A stretch of 64,000 nt of DNA from Ianthella basta. Lineage: Eukaryota > Porifera > Demospongiae > Verongiida > Ianthellidae. The notes beneath the pieces are model-generated. The model was not told the DNA's origin. It worked only from the letters and a program-made list of their open reading frames with translations, and made no database searches. Location of the stretch: assembly GCA_964019415.1 (NCBI GenBank), contig OZ025874.1, positions 5,564,092 through 5,628,091 on the forward strand, read 5' to 3'. Below are positions 34,191-45,293 of the stretch, piece by piece. A program made the translations under genes and the position numbers. Every line of letters starts with the position of its first letter. The stretch's first letter is position 1.

Positions 34191-34850
34191 CTACGGCTAG
34201 ATAGATAGAGCTTTAGAAACTCCATCAGAATAGCTGCAAGGGTAGCGTCATCTTCACTCACTGACGTGGGCAGCACAGTGGTGGCAGCTTGCACAGATGC
34301 CTGGCGCTCCATTGGGGTAAACACTGTATGGTTGGGTAGGAAACAAAACTATTCAATGTCGCTACAAGGATAGAAAAGTGCATGAATTGTGTATTGTGTC
34401 AGCAAAAACAAACTTGCTACATATGTCTCTAAATAAGAGTGCTCCATCCTATAGCTATGGACGTCCTCAGCTATGGAGTTACAGCTGACCATGGTGCAGC
34501 CAATATGCCATGTGACACTATACAGTAATGGCACCGGACCATTACATGGTATATTGTATTACACATAGTTACCAAAAGTGGTGAACTTGCCTTTCTCATT
34601 CTGGTACAGCTCCTCCTTGAGCTCTTCAACATGCTGTATACCAATGCCTGCATACAGCATTGCTTCAACCAGCTCCTTCCAGGTGGGGTCACAGCCTGCA
34701 TCATCCTTCCACACATACAAACCCTCTTGTACTGCTTCTTCCTCATCCAGGGGGTGGTTGCTGTAGCACAATGTAATCCTTTCAGGAGCAAGCCCAAGTT
34801 TTTCCAGTAGGGCTCTTCCCTTTTTAGCTGATCTACGACTCACATATGAT
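33137..34850 (-). CDS. Death-domain caspase homologue lacking the catalytic cysteine
   Basis: Two exons. The death-domain exon ends at 34573 with donor G|GTAACT; the caspase exon is 34323-33137. They join in phase 1. The first exon shows a death-domain pattern: LEKLGLAPERI, then WKDDAGCDPTWKELVEAML. The caspase exon has the p20 catalytic His loop LCILTHGVEG (His codon 33814-33812) and p10 substrate-pocket residues ADFVIVYATPPGY and SWRNSAFGSWF. The QACxG active-site motif reads LLQADRGG, with Asp (33682-33680) instead of Cys. It should therefore be proteolytically inactive, a pseudo-caspase of the c-FLIP-like regulatory kind by inference. The 5' end is unresolved: an in-frame TGA at 34852-34850 precedes the death domain, and an ATG at about 34875 is out of frame, so an extra exon or a frameshift is possible. 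Confidence 0.85.
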
Positions 34851-35357
34851 CAAAGAAGAATGGCATATCCCTTGGAATCTGCAACCAATTGTATAAAATG
34901 AAAGCTGATCAGTCCAGTGTCTATGCATAAACTAAGCACACAGAATAGCTACTTGTATAGATTGTTATAAGTATGGCAACATTTGTCAACCGGAGCACTA
35001 ATTGCACTTTTCCCGGTTACAACGCATTAATCACTGTGAATATTACTATTTCCACAGAAAGTGCATATTAACGAGTGACCATGTTCTGGTGGCTCAGGAT
35101 AAAAATGGTATAGGCTATTCTTTGGTCCTTACCTTGCCAAGTGATGACAATCTGAAAATGGAGGCAAGGTAGCGGTCTGGTCCAAGGTAACTTGGAATGT
35201 GGGGCAATTTGAAAGAGAACATTATCTTAATTTTCTACAGCTAAACACTTTGCACTGTCTTATATGAAGGTAAAGATTTTCTTGTTTGCACTGCATGATC
35301 TTCTGGCGTCAGCATGTATGCAATATCACAACAAAACAAACAATTCTTAACAACCAC

Positions 35358-35465
35358 CTAACCTCTAACTAGTCTCATACCCGACCCTGTCTGGCAGCTG
35401 CCATTTAATTCGCCATCAAAAATGGCAGCCAGTGGACAGGATCAGGTACGAGACTAACCTCTAAC
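35358..35465. mobile_element. Tiny foldback element with target-site duplication
   Basis: 35370-35405 and 35417-35455 form a hairpin (tagtctcatacc...gccattt versus aaatggc...gtacgagacta). Exact 12-base copies of ctaacctctaac lie on both sides (35358-35369 and 35454-35465), as expected for a target-site duplication, allowing a one- to two-base overlap with the arm. Confidence 0.7.
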
Positions 35466-35719
35466 AATGCCATCTCTAACAATCAACCTCTTTCTATGGC
35501 GATTGATGAGTGGCATAAAACTTAGCATCCCTTGTTCAACACCCAAGTGGTTCATGTAGCACAGTTTTATATACCAAAATGTTATTAGTTCAGTGTCACT
35601 GTCACTAATGCAGGTTATAGAATACTTTGGCCAAGGTATTCTAAGAGGGTAAAAAATGGTTGACAATCGCTCTGACAATCCCTCCTCATGATTGAAATCA
35701 CACGGAAATTTCTTGAAGA

Positions 35720-37789
35720 ATGCCAACATGCTGTCGGTGCAACAGCAGCGGCCAATGTAGAAATTGTTCCTGCACTCAATTAAGGAATCGCTGCTTTGAC
35801 TGTCTCCCAATTAGAAGAGGACGATGTGAAAACATTGATTCACAGTCAGTTGAGACAAGTGATGAATCAGACAACACGGCAGAACGAGAAGGTCCTCAAG
35901 AAGAACATGATCAAATGACAAGCAGAATCAATTTCAACAGGTAAGGAGACGACAGAAGTGACAATTTGAGGAATGACACCCAGGTGTCACACTGAAGCCT
36001 CCATTGAAACAGCTCCAGCCAACGTTCAAGGTGCTAGGCCCACCCAGCTACCTTTGGGGCGACCTGGATGGTGCAACAATCACGTGCTTAATTGACAAGG
36101 CGAACAATGAGATCATCCACTGGAGGTGCAACCTTTTCAGGATACCTGCTGGAAAAGGTAGTCTAAGTGGGAACACTTCAGTTGAGTGTGGGTCAGAAAC
36201 GTGGATGTGACGCAGGGGTACATGCCATGAGGCGCCTGAGGGGAGAACCCAACACAGAAGCTACTTTACTGGTAGATGCAAGTAATGCCTTCAAGTCACT
36301 AAGCCAGGAAGCTCCCATGAGAAACGCTTAAGTTCTCTACCCATCACTGGCCAGAATCTTGATCAACGCATATCGTGATGACTCACCACTGTAATCAACC
36401 ATGAGGCCTAGCCACGTCTTTCTTGTTACAACCATGAGGTTATCTACTCCCGGGAAGGAACCACCCAAGGGGATCCCTTAGCTATGCACATGTATGCTAT
36501 TGGTACTCTTACCCCTATCTGCAAGCTTCCAAATTCTGTGCAATACATTTGGTTTGCGGACGATGCGACTGCAGGTCAGCAACTACGTAGATCTCCTAAG
36601 AATCTAGTGGGCCAAAACCGAAGAAGTGCATGGGCCCAGACTTTGCCAGCCCCTGGAAGATGCCATCAGACTCCACCTGTTACCAGCCATCACTGGGCAA
36701 CCCGCCTTCAGTGATGTGGAGAGGAGAGTGCTTGCACTTTTAGTGTGAGATGGTGGTCTGGGCATTCCCATACCCACAGGTTTGGCAGCCAACCAGTTTG
36801 AAGCCCCCTTCCTTCATCACCCAGCCCTTGTGTCCCTTCTCCCACTCCAACACACTGCAGATACTACGTATGTCTCTAGACCAAGTCAGCAGCATCAACA
36901 CCACAGATGCACCTAAGAAAGGAGACCAGTAAACTTCACAGGGAGAAACAGCAAGAAGAAGTGAACGCCCTGAAGCAAACACTCCCAGCTGCCCTTCAGA
37001 AATCACTGGAACTGGCGTTCGAAAAGGGAGCATCTGCATGGCTGATGACTCTTCCAATTGAGGAGCATGGGTTCTCCCTCCACAAACAAGCATTCCAAGA
37101 TGCACTCTGTGTCCGATATGGACGGGGGATTCAACCAGTCTTCCCAGTCACTGTACCTGTGAGGCACAGTTCACCACAACCCATGCCTTCATCTGCTCAA
37201 AAGGAACCTTCCCCTCAATTCAACATGATCAGATCCAAGATGTGACAACCCAACTGCTTTCTGAGGTCTGTCAGCCCTTCAACCTATAACTGAAGAAACA
37301 TGCTCCTACACAACCTCCAATGTGGAAGACAACGCAGGACTAGATGTCAAGCTCAAGGCTTATGGGGGAGTAATAGGCAACACGCATACTTTGATGTGAG
37401 GGTTTGTTAACCTACAAGCGCCATCTAATTGCACCCACACCATTGCAGTGAGCTACAGACAACATGAGAAAGAGAAGAGAAAGGCATATGAGAGAATAGC
37501 TGTTGAAGTGGAGCATGGATCTTTTACACCAATTGTCCTTTCCTCCACAGAAGGGTGGGGTCCATCTGCTACTGTCATGTACAAGAGGCTCGCAACATTG
37601 ATTGCAATGAAGCATGCAGCCTCCTACAGCGAAACAATAAGAACAATCCGGGGCAAGATTGCGTTTTCCCTGATCGACTCAGCAGTGATATGCTTGAGGG
37701 GAGCCCAATCCTCTTTCCACAAGTCAGTGAGGGCACTAGACCTGATCAATACCCCCATTGACCTTTTTGTCAACGAGGGCCGTTTTTGA
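35720..37789 (+). mobile_element. Decayed retroelement ORF (RT-containing)
   Basis: Plus-strand pieces in order: a short Cys-rich ORF (MPTCCRCNSSGQCRNCSC, 35720); a segment with WGDLDGATITCLIDKA and IHWRRNLF-like sequence (36004-36200); an RT core remnant with [17 protein letters not shown] and WFADDATAG (36450-36570; catalytic DD retained); KGASAWLMTLPIEEHGFSLH (37020-37090); and EVEHGSFTPIVLS (37505-37543). Multiple stops and frameshifts separate them. I recognise this order from retroelements common in cnidarian and sponge genomes but cannot name the clade with certainty. Confidence 0.7.
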
Positions 37790-38101
37790 ACTGATCATAC
37801 TTTACTGACCACATTCCCACCACTGTCCACTAGCTAACACTTGTCATGTAGCATGCATGGTGCAACTTATTTCTTATACCTAATTCTGTAAGATGTAAGT
37901 GTAACTTTCTTTGCCTGTGTTGGGTAAAAAATAACTTTAGCCGAAAGAAAGGATATAGAATACTAGGCAACGTGGATGCTGTGGCATCCAATTCAAGTTG
38001 GCTGTGTTAGTTACCAAGGGTTGCGAGTCATTCTATTTTAAGCTAGCTACTTCAATTTACTAAGACTTCCTAATAACTTACCGTACACTTTTTGTGACAA
38101 A

Positions 38102-39601
38102 ATGGACTCGTCATCAGGCAACGGCCGAGGCCTGGTACGTTTTGCTGTGGGTGGCTGCACATTCTCGTCTTTAGCGGAAGACATTTTACAATTGCGTCAT
38201 ATGGGGAACCCCGCATTTGGGACTTGTTCGCAAGGTGCGCTGGTCCAGTGCGAGATCCAATGTCTTTGTCTTTGTGAGGATTCGAATGTGATTGTCATCT
38301 CACTAAGGATACCAGTTCTTCTAATTCCGTACGAGCTTTGACTGCATACGATAGTTAGTGCCTCTACATGTCTTTTAATACCGATTGTCACTGCCTTTTG
38401 TCCTAGCTACAGACAAATGTCACATGATTGACGGTAACTTTAGATCTAGATCCATCATACCATTCATGTGCATGTTACCATAGATACTGTGATGTCACAA
38501 CAATGGTAGGTCCATCTGGAGGTGCATTCACTTCACTCGCCTTACAATTCTGCACAGGGCGTTTGTGCCTTCCGACACTCCCTTGTGCATGTTGGTAGTA
38601 CTAAAGGGCCTTTCAAGCCATTGCATCTGTGCTGAGAAGTGCCAGCTGGATATGGTGCCTTTTACTTGTGCATGAAGTGTTTATTGAGAATAGTGTCTAA
38701 TGGTTGTAACCCGTGTTGCTGACTGTGTCCAAATATGAAGTCTAAATTATAGTGGTAAAGCAGTGCAGTGAAAAGCTCTGGTGTAGCCATCATTTAAGAC
38801 TACTTTGTTACATGTTGTTGCAATGCGTTGGTGTGTTGGAGAATGCAGTGTACGTATGTATTTGCCCAATTTACTTTTGTATACTTGTGTTGTTTGCAGA
38901 TGGCTGAAGAAGAAGCTGATATCACTTCAAACCTCATTTCAGAGGTGGGTGGGGAGGAGGCGGGGCTTGCTTCCTCTCGTTTCACTGGGGCAACGCGGCT
39001 GGGGACCATTGAGCGGCTGAATCTCATTAACTTGGCAAAGCTGTGCATCAAACGTGTCATTGAGTTCACCAGCACTCAAGGGACGAGCATTGATGACTTC
39101 TCACCTCAGATACAGGAGCTCTTTATCTTGTTGGAGAGCTGCATGAGGCACAGGCTGAAGAGTGAGCGGGTCACTGTGGGTCAGGTAGCCGCTATGTAGG
39201 GTGCCCGACACCGGTGGGTTACCTCCTATCTCCAATGTGTAGGGAAATCTTTGGAGAGTGGCAGCGTGTGTATGTGTACATTGGGTCTACTTTTACCTTC
39301 TCCTCACTACTTCACCCTTCCCACTTATCCGCTCCCCTCTCCTCTCCTCCCCTCCCCATCTCCTCACCTCCCTTCCTCTCTCCTCCCTTCCTTCCCTGCT
39401 CTCCTCCCCTCCCTTCCCCTCTCCTTCCCTTCCCTGCGCTCCTCCTCCATTCTCCTCCATTCTTCTCTCCTCCTTGCAGCCAAGCGTAATCTCCTCAGTT
39501 CAACACGCAAGGAGTACTGGAGCCTGGTGGAGTCGTTTGAGAAAGTCTCCCCTGAGTTGGCTGAGACCATTGTTGCTGTCAGGGCACTGCCTAGCATTAG
39601 G

Positions 39602-39668
<67 letters not shown>

Positions 39669-42600
39669 TGTGCGTATGTGTGTATAGTGCATCACATGTG
39701 CTCATCCTATTACCCATGAGCTCTCCTCCCTATGCCAGGACCAACGCTGGCCGAGGCAGAGCCTGGTTAAGGTGGTCTCTGATGCAGAAACGCTCAGCAG
39801 ATTTCTTCAAGGCATTTGTGGAACGCAGAAACATTGTCAGGTACTGCAGTGTGTGAGTGTGAGGTGTGCAGGTGTGGGGTGAGAGGGTGAGAGGGTGAGG
39901 GGGTGAAGGAGTGAGGGATGATACTGGTGAGGGGTGAGGAGTGAGAGGGTGGCTTGGGATCGCTGTAAGTGGGTTAGGTACAGTATGACGTTCTTCCCTT
40001 GCTCATCTCTGTAGTGAGTGGTATGACCCTGAGGCCTTCCTGCTCAATGAAGAGGGCATGGTTATGAGTGGCCTGCTAATGGGGCTCAATGTCATTGACT
40101 ACAATGTCATCATGAAGGGAGAGGATTATGACAGACCTGTAAGTGGGTGGGTGGGGCATGTGTAGTGGGTGTTGCTGCACACAGGGTGTGTAGTGTTGGG
40201 TGTGCAGAGGAACCACATTGAGGTGACAGTAGACCATCAGCTGCAGTGGAAGCTTGCATCATCACAAATTTCTTGCTATCCTTCTCCTCCTTCCCCCTCT
40301 CCTATATACGTACATAACTCTCTCCTTCTCCATACCCTCCCTTGTCCCCATCTCCACACCCTCACATCCTATGCCATCTCTGTTCCCTCCCCCCTCCCCC
40401 CTCCCCCCCTCCCACAGCTGGGTGTTGTTGACCTCAGCCAGTACCTTAGAGATGGAAACTATCTTGCTAGACCAACTGATGAGAGTGAACCTGAGTCCTC
40501 TGCAGAGCCAGACAAGGTAGACACTACATCCTTGGCCAGGTTGATGGACCAGAAGGCCTTCTTGGAGGAAAGAAACAGAAAGCTAGAGTAAGTTTTCAAA
40601 ACAATGTCCTGGACAGTTGTGTTTGTATTTCAGAATGTGGTCATATGATTGCGTGCTGCATAAGGGCTCATTCCATCTTCAGTATTCATACAATGTATAT
40701 TGTATGTACTTCATGTCCTGCCTACAGCCATCACTTAGCACTCTCCTTTACTCTGCACTATTCCACTACTTCGTATGCTACACACAAACATGTACTGCCA
40801 TTGTTTATACTTCTTCTCCCAACCTGTGTTCCTTCTGTCCATTATGTTCTCTAACACTTACACCTGTATGGTAGTATTCCATCCTCCCCACTGCTTCGTG
40901 CAGGTCGATGGTGGAGAGGCTGCAGAAGGACCTGGACACCAAGACAGCAGAGAGTGAAGGACTGGCTGCCACCCTGCATAGCTTGGAGACTGCTGCCAGT
41001 GAGGCCACCAGTGAGAAGGAGAAGTTGAAAATATTAGTAGATCGCTCTTCAGAGGACATGGAGAGGGTTCTACAGGTGAGGAGGGAGGGGAGGTGTTTGG
41101 GATGAGGAGGGAGGGGAGGTGTTTGGGGTGAGGAGGGAGGGGAGGTGTTTGGGATGAGGAGGGAGGGGAGGTGTTTGGGATGAGGAGGGAGGGGAGGTGT
41201 TTGGGATGAGGAGGGAGGGGAGGTGTTTGGGATGAGGAGGGAGGGGAGGTGTTTGGGGTGAGGAGGGAGGGGAGGTGTTTGGGATGAGGAGGGAGGGGAG
41301 GTGTTTGGGGTGAGGAGGGAGGGGAGGTGTTTGGGATGAGGAGGGAGGGGAGGTGTTTGGGATGAGGAGGGAGGGGAGGTGTTTGGGATGAGGAGGGAGG
41401 GGAGGTGTTTGGGATGAGGAGGGAGGGGAGGTGTTTGGGGTGAGGAGGGAGGGGAGGTGTCTGGGATGAGGAAGGAGGGGAGGTGTCTGAGGTGAGGAGG
41501 GAGGGGAGGTGTTTGGGATGAGGAGGGAGGGGAGGTGTTTGGGATGAGGAGGGAGGGGAGGTGTTTGGGGTGAGGAGGGAGGGGAGGTGTCTGGGATGAG
41601 GAGGGAGGGGAGGTGTTTGGGATGAGGAGGGAGGGGAGGTGTTTGGGATGAGGAGGGAGGGGAGGTGTTTGAGATGAGGAGGGAGGGGAGGTGTTTGGGA
41701 TGAGGAGGGAGGGGAGGTGTTTGGGATGAGGAGGGAGGGGAGGTGTTTGGGATGAGGAGGAGGGGGGTGTTGGGATGAGGAGGGAGGGAAGTGTTTGGGG
41801 TGCGGAGGAAGGTGAGTGCTTGGAATGAAGTAGGAGGGTGTTCCAGTGAGGAGGGAGGGTGAGGATGTAGTAGTATTTGGGGTGAGGAGTGTTAGGTGTA
41901 TGAGTGGCATTGGCAGCCGCACTCATCCTTGCATACGTGCCTTCATGTTTTCTTACAATTGCCATGCACCATGCAGAGCTTCCAAGATGACAGAGAGATA
42001 GAGAGAGACACTCTTTCTACTGCTCGGTGAGTCCTTCGCTTCACTGTGTGTGAGTTAACTGTAGGTAGTCAACTTATATGCTGTACCATTGCACTTACGT
42101 ACATAGCTGCCTGGTGTCTGTGAGGCAAAGGCTACAGTAGTATTCAGCCCTACACTACTACCTGTGTGTCTTGTGTCTCTTTGTATCTCCCTGTGTATCT
42201 AAATGTTTAGCCTAGGGGAGTTTGGCTTCTATAGATAGCAATGTACTCTCTCTCAATGTTTAAAGAGTACAAAATTATTCTCCTTTAAGGACTGCTAGAC
42301 AGCTGGCTTATCATTCATTGTCCATTATACTGTAGATTCCTGATAAGTTCTAGGTCCCCTGGCCTCTGGCCCAAACATTGATATGGCAGGAACCTATCTA
42401 TAGTAGCCACTGTATAAATGTGTCATCTGTTGTGTTGTGTACACCTGTATGTCTCCCCCTGTGTGTGCTGCAGTGAAGGTATCAAGGACTTGTACTCTGC
42501 TAGTCAGAAGCAGTTGGACACAGAGATGAAACTACGTCTGGACATGGAGCGCCAGCTGGAGGTGCAACGGAGCCTCCGGATGGAGAAAGAGGTATGAGAA

Positions 42601-45231
42601 GGGAGGGTGGAGGAGGGAAAGGGAAGAGACGGTGACAAGAGGAGGGAGGAAGGGTGGAAGAGGGAAGGTGGAGAAGGGAAGGGGAGGGAGGGTATCAAGG
42701 GAAGGGGAGGGAGGGTATCAAGGTAAGGGAGGGAGGTTGGAGTTGGGTGGGAGAGGGAAGGGAGAGGGAAGGGAGCAGTATGGTGAGTTGTGTGCGGAGA
42801 GAGGTGGGTAAGAGAGGGAAGAGCAGTGTTCTGATTCTTTTTGAATATGCATGTACGGTAGTAAGTGGAGTAGAGTGGTGGAAGATAAGTAATCTTCACC
42901 TACCCCCCTCCCCCAACATTCCTCCCCTCTCACTCTCCCCTTTCCCTCCAATTCCTTTCCTTCCAGACGGCCCTCAGCCTGCTAGAGAAGGATGTTCTAG
43001 AGAAGCAGGCCAGCATTGTCTCTTTGCGCAAGCAGTTGGATGAGATGAAGGCAGTCAATGTTAAGATGCAAGGGCAGCTGCAGGTGGGGACAGTGGTGAC
43101 CCGTCATCACTGGCAGTGATAGATGATGTCATGGATGATGGCAGGGTTGATGTGTTGTGAACAACACTTGAGTAGTCTGCACTTCTGGAGTGAGAAGTGA
43201 CACTGAATTCCACTTGTGCTACTCCCTGTCTCCTCTCACTTACCTCTCCCTCACCTCCACTCCCCTCCCCTCCCCCCCTTTGCTCCCCTCCCCTCCCCCC
43301 CTTCGCTCCCCTCCCCTCCTCCCCTCCCCTCCCCTCCCCCCCTCCCCTCCCCTCCTCCCCCTCCCACAGTACCAGAAACAGACAAGCCAGGAACAAGCAA
43401 CTCGTGTGAAAACGCTTGAGGCTCGAGTGGGACAGCTTTCTTCACAAAACAAGCAGCTGGAACACAGGTATGTATAAATGTACGTATGTGTGTGTGTACC
43501 CGTCATGTGCCCTGCCAGTCCCTCCTACTCCACCCCCCCCCCCCCCCCCCCCTCCTTGTACCACAGCCTCAGCCAGTCAAAGTCCTCAGTAAGTGACTTG
43601 GAGAAGGTTGCCGCTGAGATGGGGGCCAAGATGCAGCAGCTTCAGCTCCACGTGTGAGGGGATGTGTGTTCTCTAATGACCTTTGCCTTGGGTGGGAAAG
43701 TGCTCTCTAGTGACCTTCACAATGGTAGTTCAGGGCAAGGGGTCAACTAGAAGGGACAACTGATATCATTTAGCACCTGCTGGCATTCCATAGGACCCCA
43801 GTCGAAATGACATTCATTAGCATTTTCAATATCTGCAGGTTTGTGGGAGCCTTATTCCCTCTAATGATATTCATTTATTTCCTTCCAGTGAGGCCACAGC
43901 AATTTTATCTTCAAACCAGTATAAACTATTCATTGCATTGTAATTAGATTCATATCTTCTAAAATTCCTCATGTTCATTGTTGGGTATCCTCCCTGTGTG
44001 TTTTGTCCGGTAAACACATTCTTAATCACCCACATCACCTTCTGAGGCCAACATGCAACATACCAACATTTGTCACATGTTATTGGTCATGAAATTCAGT
44101 ACTTCTATATACTTGCATTTAGGAAGAGCTGTGTATTTGTTAAGCTATTTATGAGGACAGTTTTTAACAATGTAATGCAATTTTATATGGATGGCTAATT
44201 TGACCTATTTGACATTCGCCCCCCTCACGGCCTCAGTCTGGTCCACCCATGCCCGGTATGTACTCAAAATGCCCTCAGGGGAGGGGGGGGGGGGGGGGTT
44301 AAACATCAAACAGTTGTTATGAAGAATGCTATACAGGCTACACTTTCATTTCCTTAGGGACAACTTGGAGTCGGACTTGAAAGTTGAGAAGGAGTGGAGG
44401 GAGTCCACTCAAGGGGAGCTGCAGAGGGAGAAGGATAGGAACGTTGAACTGCAACAGGACAGCAGGAAGCTCAAGACAGTGCAGAATGTGGGTTGAGTAG
44501 TGTGACTTCTTCGTCAGTGACAACTGTGCATCAATTTGCTTCCTTGTGGGTCCATAGACACTCCAACCACAGCCTTAGTAGTACTATAAGATCACTGGTA
44601 AATTGATACAGTGCACATTAACGTACATTGAAAGGACTACAATACAGTGTGGCCACAATGATGTCAACAGTACAGTGCAATAGCATGTTACTGTACAGGA
44701 AGAGTAGCCATGGAACACCAGGTTCTGGACACTCTGGGACATGCCCAGGTGCCCTGACTAGCTAAAGGACTCTGAAGTGTACCTCCCTTCAGAGGTGACT
44801 TGGTGCACATCTCTGTGTTGGCACTAAGTGCATGTCTTTAGTGCAGACCCGCCCAGCCCTGCCTGTGAGCCACAGAGCGCAGTGTCACAATGATGTGCAG
44901 TTGGTAGGACCGTCCACTGTCACCCCTACAGCAATGGATAATGCACACTTGAATTTGTTTCAGCTGTGTTTGTCTCATGTCAGAACATTCAAGGCACTTA
45001 CGCAATGTGTCCACCTTCACTGCTAATTGGCATGAGTACTAAATGTCCTGAGCTCACTGTAGTCCCCTGTGTTGTGTGTTGCTTGCAGGAGTATGGTGAG
45101 TTGCAGGAGCGTTATGCAACACTTCAGGACACTGTGAATGAGCAGGAGCAGGCCCTGGCTGAGATGGCAGAGTCACTCAGCAAGTCAAAGCAGCACATGG
45201 CAGATCTGAAGCATAGCAGTGCTATGTTCAT

Positions 45232-45293
<62 letters not shown>

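Noticed and set aside
35454..35810. 118-codon minus-strand open frame
   Set aside because: Antisense to the start of the retroelement ORF and overlapping the foldback element.
40805..41965. 386- and 354-codon proline-rich open frames on the minus strand
   Set aside because: They are produced by the 26-bp intronic minisatellite and antisense RUFY exon sequence; period 26 is not a coding period and reads through all frames.
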